From contig CAWEOT010000015.1 of NCBI GenBank assembly GCA_963810775.1, forward strand, positions 434,001-498,000: a DNA stretch of 64,000 nt, read 5' to 3'. The stretch is from DATBVX01 sp963810775 (GTDB taxonomy: Bacteria > Pseudomonadota > Gammaproteobacteria > Steroidobacterales > Steroidobacteraceae). A program made the translations under genes and the position numbers. Positions 15,250 through 23,037 of this stretch are shown here, piece by piece (position 1 is the stretch's first letter; every line of letters begins with the position of its first letter). Under the pieces are notes generated by a model, which was not told the origin of the DNA, searched no databases, and saw only the letters and a list, made by a program, of their open reading frames with translations.

Positions 15250-17009
15250 GCGCAGCGCGAATTCGCTGGATCGGTGGGCCGGTCCTGCGGGCGCACATGG
15301 ACGGGCCTTTTTACCTGCATGAGGCGCTGAGCGTCGGTGCCGAGGGCCTGCTCGGCGAGATCGTTCAGTTGCGCGACGGCGAACTCGTCGCTCAGGTTTA
15401 TGAGGACACCAGCGGTCTGCGATCCGGCGATCGCGTCGTCGGCACCGGCGAGCCGCTGACGGCGCGACTGGGCCCGGCGCTCCTCGGTCACATTTTCGAC
15501 GGGTTGCTCCGCCCGCTCGACCGTAGCACCTCGATGTTTACCGAGCGCGGCAGTACGCAGGCCGCGGCCGGGCCCTTCCGTTTCGAGCCCGTCGTACGTG
15601 CAGGCGACGTGCTCGCTGCTGGCGCCGTGCTGGGCGAATTGCGGGTGCAGGGACCGGCGCAGCGCTGCCTCATACCGCCGGAGCAGGGCGGCGTCGCCGA
15701 GTGGGTGGCGCCGGCTGGCGAGTATCTGGATGACGTGCCGATCTGCCGGCTGCGCTCGGACGACGGTCGCGTGCTCAAGGTCGCCATGGCCCACCACTGG
15801 CCCGTGCGCAAGCGCCGGCCGGTGGCTGCGCGGCTGCCGGCGAGCGGCCCGCTCGTCACAGGTCAGCGCATCCTCGACACGCTGTTTCCGGTCGCGCGCG
15901 GTGGCCGCGCCGCATTGCCGGGCGGATTCGGTACCGGCAAGACAGTTCTGCAGGAAGCGCTCGCCAAGTGGTGCGACGCTGATGTCATCGTTTACGTCGG
16001 CTGCGGCGAACGCGGCAACGAGATGGCGGAGGTCCTGCACGAGTTCCCACAGCTTGAGGATCCGACGCGCGGGCGGCCGCTCATGCAGCGCACCGTCATC
16101 ATCGCCAACACGTCCAATATGCCGGTGGCTGCGCGCGAAGCGAGCATCTACACGGCCATCACGGTAGCCGAGTACTTTCGCGATCAGGGATTGCACGTCG
16201 CGTTGCTGGCTGACTCGACCAGTCGCTGGGCGGAGGCGCTGCGTGAGGTGTCGGGCCGGCTGGGCGAGCTGCCGGGCGAAGCCGGGTTTCCCGCCTATCT
16301 CAGCTCGCGTTTGGCGGATTTCTATGAGCGCGCGGCGCGCGTGCGTACGCTCGCCGGCGCTGAGGGCTCGGTGACCATCATCGGCGCGATCAGCCCTCCG
16401 GCCGGGGACTTCTCAGAGCCGGTAACCCTGCACACCAAGCGCTACGTGCGCAGTTTCTGGGCGCTCGATCGGCAGCGTGCTCACGCGCGCTTCTATCCCG
16501 CCATCCATCCCCTGCAGTCCTACTCCGAGGACGTGGAGGTGATGGCGCAGTGGTGGAAGGTGCAGGGTAACCCCGAATGGCTCGAGCACCGTCGCCGGAT
16601 TCTTACTCTGCTGGAGCAACAGGCGCGCCTCGAGCGAATGGTGCGCATCGTCGGCAAGGAAGCGCTGCCGCCCGCCCAGCAGCTAGCGCTGGCGTGCGCC
16701 GAGCTCGTGAACGAGGGCGTGCTGCGCCAGTCGGCGATGTCGCGCGTCGATCGCTACTGTTCGCCCGCCCGCCAGACCGCGATCGTCAGGACCGTCATGC
16801 GTTTCATCGAGCTCGCGGAGCGCGCCCTGGAGCGGGGAGTCACGCCGGAACGGATCGTCGCGCTCGAGACGTACCGTCGCCTGCTCCGCGTGGGGAAGAT
16901 ATCGGCGAGGATCACATCGCGCGCATCGAGCCGTTGCAGCGACAGATCGAGAGCGCAGATGGAAAGCCTGACAGCGGAGGCGAGCGATGCGCGCGACGCT
17001 GTCCATTGA
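15246..17009 (+). CDS. V-type ATPase catalytic subunit A (C-terminus possibly frameshifted)
   Basis: Catalytic nucleotide-binding subunit, 587 residues from ATG at 15246. Walker A GGFGTGKT is at 226-233, followed by family blocks such as CGERGNEMAEVL, NTSNMPVAAREASIYT and LADSTSRWAEALREVSGRLGELPGEAG, so the catalytic core is intact. After about residue 555 the reading frame loses family character. Another frame starting near 16900 reads GEDIGEDHIARIEPLQRQIE, consistent with loss of one G in a G-run (about 16893-16896). The annotated end overlaps subunit B by 23 bp. Confidence 0.93.
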   Translation: MSAARIRWIGGPVLRAHMDGPFYLHEALSVGAEGLLGEIVQLRDGELVAQVYEDTSGLRSGDRVVGTGEPLTARLGPALLGHIFDGLLRPLDRSTSMFTERGSTQAAAGPFRFEPVVRAGDVLAAGAVLGELRVQGPAQRCLIPPEQGGVAEWVAPAGEYLDDVPICRLRSDDGRVLKVAMAHHWPVRKRRPVAARLPASGPLVTGQRILDTLFPVARGGRAALPGGFGTGKTVLQEALAKWCDADVIVYVGCGERGNEMAEVLHEFPQLEDPTRGRPLMQRTVIIANTSNMPVAAREASIYTAITVAEYFRDQGLHVALLADSTSRWAEALREVSGRLGELPGEAGFPAYLSSRLADFYERAARVRTLAGAEGSVTIIGAISPPAGDFSEPVTLHTKRYVRSFWALDRQRAHARFYPAIHPLQSYSEDVEVMAQWWKVQGNPEWLEHRRRILTLLEQQARLERMVRIVGKEALPPAQQLALACAELVNEGVLRQSAMSRVDRYCSPARQTAIVRTVMRFIELAERALERGVTPERIVALETYRRLLRVGKISARITSRASSRCSDRSRAQMESLTAEASDARDAVH

Positions 17010-18375
17010 AGGGGCTGTCACACGCGTCGCCGGGCCGCTACTGTTCGCGCGGCGCACGGTAGATGTCGGATTGAACAGTGCGGTTCAGGTCGTGGGTCCG
17101 GACGGACACCGCCGCATCGGCCGCGTGGTGGCGCTCGATGAGGCTGCATTGGTGCTCGAAGTGCTGGAAAGCACGCTCGGCCTCGGCACGAGCGACACGC
17201 GCGTCATTCTGCGCGACCAGCCGCTGCAGTTTGCGGTCGGGCCCGGCATTCTGGGGCGCGTGTTCGACAGCGTCGGCAAGCCGCTCGATGGCGGTCCGGC
17301 GCTCCCCGCCGAGCTCGAGCTCCCGGTCGACGGCATGCCGATCAATCCCGCGGCGCGCCTGCTGCCGCGGGATTTCATCGAGACCGGCGTGACGACCATC
17401 GATCTCATGAACAGCCTGGTGCGCGGTCAGAAGCTGCCCATCTTCTCCGGCAGCGGCCTGCCACACGACCGCCTCGCGGTCGAGATAGCGCAACGTGCAC
17501 GCCTGCGGGGCGCCGAGCGGAGCGACTTCGCGCTGGTCTTCGTCGGCATCGGCGTTTCGCACGATACCGCGGAGGTGTTTCGCGGCAGTCTCGAGCGCAG
17601 CGGAGCGCTCGGTCACACGGCGCTGTTCCTCAACCTCGCGGACGATCCAAGCACACAGCGCCTGCTCGCTCCGCGCTACGCCCTGACTGCAGCCGAATAT
17701 CTCGCCTTCGTCGAGGGGCGGCACGTGCTGGTCGTGATGACCGACATGACCAACTATTGCGAGGCGCTGCGCGAGGTCTCGTCGAGCCGCGGCGAGATTC
17801 CAAGCCGCAAGGGCTATCCCGGCTACCTGTACTCCGACCTCGCTTCGATCTTCGAGCGCGCCGGCTGCGTGCGCGGGCGCACCGGCACCCTCACGCAGCT
17901 GCCAATTCTCACCATGCCCGGAGATGACATCGGGCATCCGATCCCCGACCTGACCGGCTATATCACCGAGGGCCAGATCGTGCTCGACAAGGAGCTCGAC
18001 CGGGCGGGCGTGTATCCGCCGGTCAAGGTGCTGCCCAGTCTCTCGCGGCTCATGGACACCGGCATCGGCGCCGGATTTACCCATGCCGATCATCCGGCGC
18101 TCGCCAATCAGCTGTTCGCGGCGTACGCGCGTGCCACCCGGGTGCGGTTACTCGCGAGCGTGATGGGCCGCGATGGGCTTTCTGCGAACGAAGAGCGCTA
18201 CCTGGAATTCGGCGATGCTTTTGAGCGCCGCCTCGTGCACCAGGCCGAGTGGCGCACACTCGAGGAGAGCATGGCCACCGGGTGGCAGGTGCTGCGGCTG
18301 CTGCCCGCGACAGAGCTCACGCGCCTCAATCGGCACCAGCTCGCTCACTATATCGAGGGCGCGCAGGATGCCTGA
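16987..18375 (+). CDS. V-type ATPase regulatory subunit B
   Basis: Non-catalytic nucleotide-binding subunit of the V1/A1 head, 462 residues. Family blocks are visible: GRVFDSVGKPLDGGP, GVTTIDLMNSLVRGQKLPIFSGSGLPH (degenerate P-loop, as usual in B), VFVGIGVSHDTAEVF and MTDMTNYCEALREVSSSRGEIPSRKGYPGYLYSDLA. Length is normal. It is followed by subunit D with an 8-bp overlap. Confidence 0.95.
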   Translation: MRATLSIEGAVTRVAGPLLFARRTVDVGLNSAVQVVGPDGHRRIGRVVALDEAALVLEVLESTLGLGTSDTRVILRDQPLQFAVGPGILGRVFDSVGKPLDGGPALPAELELPVDGMPINPAARLLPRDFIETGVTTIDLMNSLVRGQKLPIFSGSGLPHDRLAVEIAQRARLRGAERSDFALVFVGIGVSHDTAEVFRGSLERSGALGHTALFLNLADDPSTQRLLAPRYALTAAEYLAFVEGRHVLVVMTDMTNYCEALREVSSSRGEIPSRKGYPGYLYSDLASIFERAGCVRGRTGTLTQLPILTMPGDDIGHPIPDLTGYITEGQIVLDKELDRAGVYPPVKVLPSLSRLMDTGIGAGFTHADHPALANQLFAAYARATRVRLLASVMGRDGLSANEERYLEFGDAFERRLVHQAEWRTLEESMATGWQVLRLLPATELTRLNRHQLAHYIEGAQDA

Positions 18376-18983
18376 ACTGGAGCGCGAGCTGTCGCCGAAC
18401 CGCTCGACCGCGCTCGAGCTGCGCGAGGAGCGCTACCTCGTGCGCGAGGGCTACGAGTTCCTCGACGAGAAGCGCATGCTGCTTGCAGCCGAGATTCTGC
18501 GCGGCCTGGAGCGCTATCGTGTCGCCCGCACCGCCTGGCTCGCTCTGCATGAACGCGCCCGCATCCTGCTCTTCGATGCAGCCGCACGCCATGGTCTGGA
18601 CGCGCTGATCGTTTATCCTGCACTCCAGCTCGAGAAGTTCGGTGTTGTGCAGCACACTCGGCGCGCGATGGGGATCGCAATTGTCGAGGCGCAAGCGGAT
18701 CTTGCCTCGGCACCTGCAGCAGTCGCGGCGATCGATCCGTCGCCCGAAGCTGGCGCTTGCGCGGCGTATCCACCTCGACCTGTTGCGCGAGGCCGTGCCG
18801 CTGGCGGCGCTCGAACGGAACCTGCGCCGGCTCGCCGCTGAGTACCGTCGCACTGAACGGCGCGCGCGCGCGCTCGAAAACGTGCTGATGCCGGAGCTCG
18901 AGCAGGCACTGCGTTTCGTCGAGGAGCAGCTCGAGCTGTACGAGCTCGAAGAGAACGTACGCGTGCACGAAGCAAGTCGCTGA
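18368..18983 (+). CDS. V-type ATPase subunit D (one frameshift)
   Basis: Central rotor-shaft subunit. Residues from ATG at 18368 (MPELERELSPNRSTALELREER) match the N-terminal helix of subunit D through about 18741. The family C-terminal helix (RLAAEYRRTERRARALENVLMPELE) is then found one frame over, ending at 18983. A single indel near 18741-18750 therefore breaks the gene in this sequence. As given, the first frame would stop at 18841. It is the last gene of the ATPase operon. Confidence 0.85.
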
Positions 18984-19000
18984 AACGAGGGAGTAATGCC

Positions 19001-19963
19001 ATGTCGCCAGCCTCCGAACCTCTCGCCGTCGAACTGGTCGGCAACGCGCCCGGACGCGTCCTGCGTCGCTACTGGGGCGCGATGCGGCCGGCCTTCTTCC
19101 CGGCTTCCGTGCTCCCCGTGGTGGTCGGCACGGCCTGGGGTCACGCGGTGAGCGGCTCGTTCGATCTCGGTCTAGCCGCGCTCGCCCTGCTCGCGACCAT
19201 GCTCGTGCATGCGGGCGCCAACGTGATCAACGACGTCGCCGACGACGAAAGCGGCACGGACCGCGCCAACACCGAGCGCATCTTCCCTTACACCGGCGGC
19301 TCGCGCTTCATCCAGAGCCAGATCCTGAGCGCCTCCGCCATGCGGCGTTTCGGCCTGCGCCTGCTCGTAGTGGCGCTCCTGTGCGGCGTGTTACTCGCAT
19401 GGCTCAAGGGTCCGCTCGTGCTCGGCTTCGGATTGGCCGGTATCGCACTCGGCACGTTCTACTCGCTGAGGCCGGTGCAACTCGCCGGCCGTGGCGTCGG
19501 CGAGCTTGCGATCGGCGTGGCCTTCGGCTTGCTGCCGGTCACCGGCGCCGCTTGGCTGCAGTCTGGCCTCCTCGACAGTGCTTCCCTGCTCATAGCGGCG
19601 CCAGTCGCGCTGTGGGTGACGGCGATCCTGCTCATCAACGAAGTGCCCGACATCAAGGCCGACGCCGCGGCCGGCAAGCACACGCTGCCCGTAAGGCTGG
19701 GCATTGCCGGGACGCGCTTGATTTACCTCGGTCTGCATCTTGGCGCGGCGCTCGCCATCCTTGTGGCCGTCGGCCAGGGATTGCTCAGCGGCTGGACGCT
19801 GCTGGCACCGCCACTGCTCGTCGCGCTCGCGTTCGCGAATTCGCGAGCGATACGGCCCGTGACCGAAGGACGTGAGGCACTCAAAGGTGCGATCGAGCGC
19901 ACGCTCGCCATTCATGCAGTTGGTTGCGTCTGGCTCGCGGTGTGGGCGTGGCGCGGTGCCTGA
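19001..19963 (+). CDS. UbiA/MenA-family prenyltransferase
   Basis: Integral membrane prenyltransferase, 320 residues with about eight or nine hydrophobic helices. The first Asp-rich motif is NVINDVADDESGTDRAN (about residues 73-89, the NDxxDxxxD type) and the second is NEVPDIKADAAAGKHTLPVRLG (about 207-228). The second motif and overall layout resemble MenA (1,4-dihydroxy-2-naphthoate prenyltransferase) more than UbiA of ubiquinone synthesis. It begins 17 bp after subunit D. In this context it could make a low-potential quinone for the hydrogenase and CymA-like enzyme, but no other men genes are nearby. Confidence 0.8.
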   Translation: MSPASEPLAVELVGNAPGRVLRRYWGAMRPAFFPASVLPVVVGTAWGHAVSGSFDLGLAALALLATMLVHAGANVINDVADDESGTDRANTERIFPYTGGSRFIQSQILSASAMRRFGLRLLVVALLCGVLLAWLKGPLVLGFGLAGIALGTFYSLRPVQLAGRGVGELAIGVAFGLLPVTGAAWLQSGLLDSASLLIAAPVALWVTAILLINEVPDIKADAAAGKHTLPVRLGIAGTRLIYLGLHLGAALAILVAVGQGLLSGWTLLAPPLLVALAFANSRAIRPVTEGREALKGAIERTLAIHAVGCVWLAVWAWRGA

Positions 19964-20095
19964 CCCTCACTTACCAGGTTCGGCACTGGATCGGCGAGAC
20001 CGTGCGGCCTCGAATGGCATCGCACACCATCGGCCGCGAGGGGACGAAGAACACGAAGAAGACGATTCACAGCGCATCGCGGAGGACGTTCGAGT

Positions 20096-20311
20096 ATGCA
20101 GCAGTCAACTGATCCGGCGCGGGCAACCGGCGCGCGTCGTTCGCTCTGGAGCAAGCCGTCGAGCCGTATCGCCGCGCGCAAGCACCAGGCTGCGATGAAG
20201 AAAGGCGAAACGTGCATCGACTGCCACAAGGGCGTCGCGCGTGCGTTGCCTGCCGGTCATGACGCGGACGAGGCCGAGGGCGAAGGCGAAGCGGCGGGCG
20301 CGGGAAGCTGA
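20096..20311 (+). pseudogene. C-terminal fragment of a NapC/NirT-type cytochrome
   Basis: A 71-residue frame whose middle (SRIAARKHQAAMKKGETCIDCHKGVARALP) matches only the last heme region of NapC-family proteins (CIDCH); compare the last 45 residues of the genes at 10261 and 46430. The membrane anchor and the first three hemes are absent, and the N-terminal 20 residues are unrelated. It lies between the prenyltransferase and an NTF2-like gene. Probably a remnant; a small monoheme protein without signal peptide would not be matured. Confidence 0.7.
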
Positions 20312-20314
20312 AGC

Positions 20315-20701
20315 ATGCCAGCTCTGAACGCGACACCGACGACCGAATGGCTCGACGGCCTCTTTGGCGCCATCGATTCGGCCGACGCGACGACGTTCGG
20401 CACCTACCTCACCGAGGATGCAGTGTTCCGTTTCGGCAACGGGCCGCCGGTGCACGGCCGCGCCGCGATCGAGCAGGCCGTGCGCCACTTCTTCGCCAGC
20501 ATCCGGCGCTCGAGACATCGCATCGGTCGTGTCTGGTCGACCGCTGAGGCGGTGGCGCTGGAAGGTACGGTGACCTACACGCGACTCGACGGTTCGGAGC
20601 TCACGCTGCCCTTCGCGGATACGCTGCTGTTGCGCGACGGCCGGGTCGCCGAGTACTACATCTACATCGACGCTGCGCCGCTCTACGGCAGCGCGCGCTA
20701 G
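20315..20701 (+). CDS. NTF2/SnoaL-like domain protein
   Basis: 128 residues with the cone-fold pattern of SnoaL-like proteins: an N-terminal helix (TEWLDGLFGAIDSAD), AVFRFGNGPPVHGRAAIEQAVRHFF and a C-terminal strand pair (DTLLLRDGRVAEYYIYID). Such domains bind small ligands or act as isomerases; no substrate can be assigned. It starts 4 bp after the NapC fragment and ends convergent with hypE, 6 bp away. Confidence 0.7.
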   Translation: MPALNATPTTEWLDGLFGAIDSADATTFGTYLTEDAVFRFGNGPPVHGRAAIEQAVRHFFASIRRSRHRIGRVWSTAEAVALEGTVTYTRLDGSELTLPFADTLLLRDGRVAEYYIYIDAAPLYGSAR

Positions 20702-20707
20702 CGCGTA

Positions 20708-21712
20708 TCAGCAGATGCGCGGCAGAGGATCGTCCTCGAGCTCCTCGATGTAACGCTCGCCACCGAGCTCGGTGCGGAGCACGACGCGCGTTCCCGCACC
20801 GGACATCCGCCCGATGATCGCAGCCTCGCGCCCGGCAGGCACCGCGCGCAGTGCCTCGAGCGCGCGCGCCGCGTGCTCGGGAGCGACGACCGCGACGATG
20901 CGTCCTTCGCAGGCGAGATAGAGCGGGTCGTAGCCGAGCGTTTCGCACACGCTGCGCACCGGCGACCGCACGGGAATCGCCGGCTCGTCGAGGCGCGCCT
21001 CAAGACCGCTGGCGCGCACGATTTCATGCACCACCGTGGCGAGACCACCGCGGGTCGGATCGCGCATGAACCTCAGTCCCGGCACGCCGAGCAGCGCCTG
21101 CGCCAGCGGCAGCACGCTCGCGGCGTCGGAAGCGAGTTCGCCGCTCAATCCGAATTCCTCGCGCGCGAGCAGCACCGCGGTACCGTGATCGCCGACGGGA
21201 CCGCTCACCAGCAGCACGTCGCCGTCACGAACTTCGCCGAGACCGAGGCGCAGACCCCGGCGCCGCATGCCTACTCCTGTCGCTACCAGATACAGGCCGC
21301 TTCCCTCCCCGCGCCGCACGACCTTGGTGTCGCCGGCGACGACACGCACGCCGGTGTCACGCGCGGCTGCAGCGAGACTCAGCACGATGCGTTCGAGGGT
21401 CTTGATCTCGAAGCCCTCTTCGATAATCACGCCCAGGCTCATGTAGAGCGCAGTGGCGCCGGTAACCGCGAGATCGTTCACGGTCCCATGCACGGCGAGA
21501 GAGCCGATCGTGCCTCCTGGAAACTCGAGCGGTTGCACGGTGAAACCGTCGGTCGTCAGCATCACTTCGCCGCCATTCAGGGCGAGTGGCACTGCGTCGG
21601 CGTCGGCATCGAGCGCAGGGTTACCGAGGTGGCGCAGGAACACCTCGGCGATGAGCTCGCGCATGAAGCGGCCTCCGTTACCGTGCGCGAGGCCGATGCG
21701 ATCGTCTTCCAT
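20708..21712 (-). CDS. hypE: Hydrogenase maturation protein HypE (carbamoyl dehydratase)
   Basis: Dehydrates the thiocarbamate on its own C-terminal cysteine to thiocyanate, supplying the CN ligands of the NiFe centre. The 334 residues start with the AIR-synthase-like fold (LAHGNGGRFMRELI, then GTVNDLAVTGATALYMSLG) and end in PRIC, with the essential terminal cysteine. It is the last gene of the minus-strand hyp operon, 8 bp after the radical SAM gene. Confidence 0.96.
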   Translation of the reverse strand: MEDDRIGLAHGNGGRFMRELIAEVFLRHLGNPALDADADAVPLALNGGEVMLTTDGFTVQPLEFPGGTIGSLAVHGTVNDLAVTGATALYMSLGVIIEEGFEIKTLERIVLSLAAAARDTGVRVVAGDTKVVRRGEGSGLYLVATGVGMRRRGLRLGLGEVRDGDVLLVSGPVGDHGTAVLLAREEFGLSGELASDAASVLPLAQALLGVPGLRFMRDPTRGGLATVVHEIVRASGLEARLDEPAIPVRSPVRSVCETLGYDPLYLACEGRIVAVVAPEHAARALEALRAVPAGREAAIIGRMSGAGTRVVLRTELGGERYIEELEDDPLPRIC

Positions 21713-21720
21713 CCCACACC

Positions 21721-23037
21721 TCAGGATCGTGCGTCGTACAGCGCCGCGCCCGCGGGCGCGTCATCCGTCTGCGCAGCGCCGAGTTCGCTGCGAATGTAGC
21801 GCCGCATCTGGTCGCGGAAGCGATTCACGCCCGTGAAGAACTCGCGCATCATCACGACCCAGTAGTACATGCCCCGCTCGGTCAGCTCCAGGCGCGGCCC
21901 CGTGTCGCGCAAGGCGCCGATGGCGCGAAACAAAGCGATCTCGCGCCACAGGCATCGCTCGAAGCGGCCGGCGTATTTGCGGCGCACGAACTCCTTGTCG
22001 AGCGACAGGCCGAAGAGGTGCGTCAGGAAATCGTAGCGCATCTGATCGAGCTCGCTCATCTGCCTGGCCATGGTCACCGGTAAGCGGCGCGCGCCGGTGA
22101 GTTGTGCGTAGCGGTTGAGCGAAAACGAGTTCGAGTACAGGAGGCCGCGGAGGTAACCGAACGCGCCGCTCCCCGCCCCGATGTATTCGTCGTCGGTCAC
22201 GATGTACTCGTCGATCGCCGCGCTGCCACGCGAGAAGCACCAGGCAGATGCCGCACGATAGTCGCGGGCGAGGCGCCGCTGGATCGCGCGATAGAACTCG
22301 TGCTCGCGGTTCGCGCCGTAGCCACCCATGCGCTCGCGCATGGCGAGGCGCGTCGAAGACACGACCATCAGCGGATAGAACGAGACCTGCTGCACGCCGA
22401 GCTGCTCAACGATGATGTCGAGGTCGCGATCGAGCATTGCGCGCGTCTGGCCCGGCAGATTGAAGATCATGTCGATGTTGAGCGTCGGAAAGGCTTCGGT
22501 CACTCCGGCCAGATGCTCGCGAATGCTGGCCGCGGAACCGTACTTTTCGTAGCGGCCCATCGCGCGCAGCAGGCCGTCGTCGAAGCTCTGCACCCCGACT
22601 GAGAGCCGCGCGACACCCGCTCGTTGCAGCATGCTGACGATCGCGGGCGTGAGATCGTTCGGGTTGGTCTCGACCGAAGCCGCCTGACGGCCGAAGAGCT
22701 GATTGATCAGGTCCAGCGTGCGCTCGAGCTCGTCCGGAACCGACGTCGGCGTACCGCCTCCGACGTACACGCCTCCGACGCGAAACCCCGCGTCAGCGTA
22801 CTGCCGGATCTGCGTGCGCAGCGCCGTGAAGTAGCGTCGCGCCTTGTCGTCCCGCAAGACGACGCGATGGAAGGAACAGAACGGGCAGAGCGACGGGCAG
22901 AAAGGCACGTGCACGTAGAGCAGGTAGCGCCGTGCAGGGTCTGGCGGCGGCAGCGCAAATCCCGCGCGCAGCGGCTCAAGGCGCATCGCGGCGCGATACG
23001 CGTGGCGCATGAACGCGGCGATCAGGATGTCGATCAC
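21721..23037 (-). CDS. HemN/HemW/HutW-like radical SAM protein within the hyp operon
   Basis: 438 residues from a GTG at 23037 that overlaps the hypF stop (GTGA). The radical SAM cluster motif is CPSLCPFC (CX3CX2C), about residues 48-55, followed by GGVYVGGGTPTSVPDELE, SVETNPNDLTP and RLSVGVQSFDD, all typical of the coproporphyrinogen-oxidase-like HemN/HemW/HutW family. The extra Cys of true HemN (CX2CXC) is replaced by Ser-Phe, which favours HemW or HutW types. Its position between hypF and hypE, translationally coupled to hypF, suggests a role linked to hydrogenase or heme rather than general porphyrin synthesis. Function is not established. Confidence 0.75.
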   Translation of the reverse strand: MIDILIAAFMRHAYRAAMRLEPLRAGFALPPPDPARRYLLYVHVPFCPSLCPFCSFHRVVLRDDKARRYFTALRTQIRQYADAGFRVGGVYVGGGTPTSVPDELERTLDLINQLFGRQAASVETNPNDLTPAIVSMLQRAGVARLSVGVQSFDDGLLRAMGRYEKYGSAASIREHLAGVTEAFPTLNIDMIFNLPGQTRAMLDRDLDIIVEQLGVQQVSFYPLMVVSSTRLAMRERMGGYGANREHEFYRAIQRRLARDYRAASAWCFSRGSAAIDEYIVTDDEYIGAGSGAFGYLRGLLYSNSFSLNRYAQLTGARRLPVTMARQMSELDQMRYDFLTHLFGLSLDKEFVRRKYAGRFERCLWREIALFRAIGALRDTGPRLELTERGMYYWVVMMREFFTGVNRFRDQMRRYIRSELGAAQTDDAPAGAALYDARS

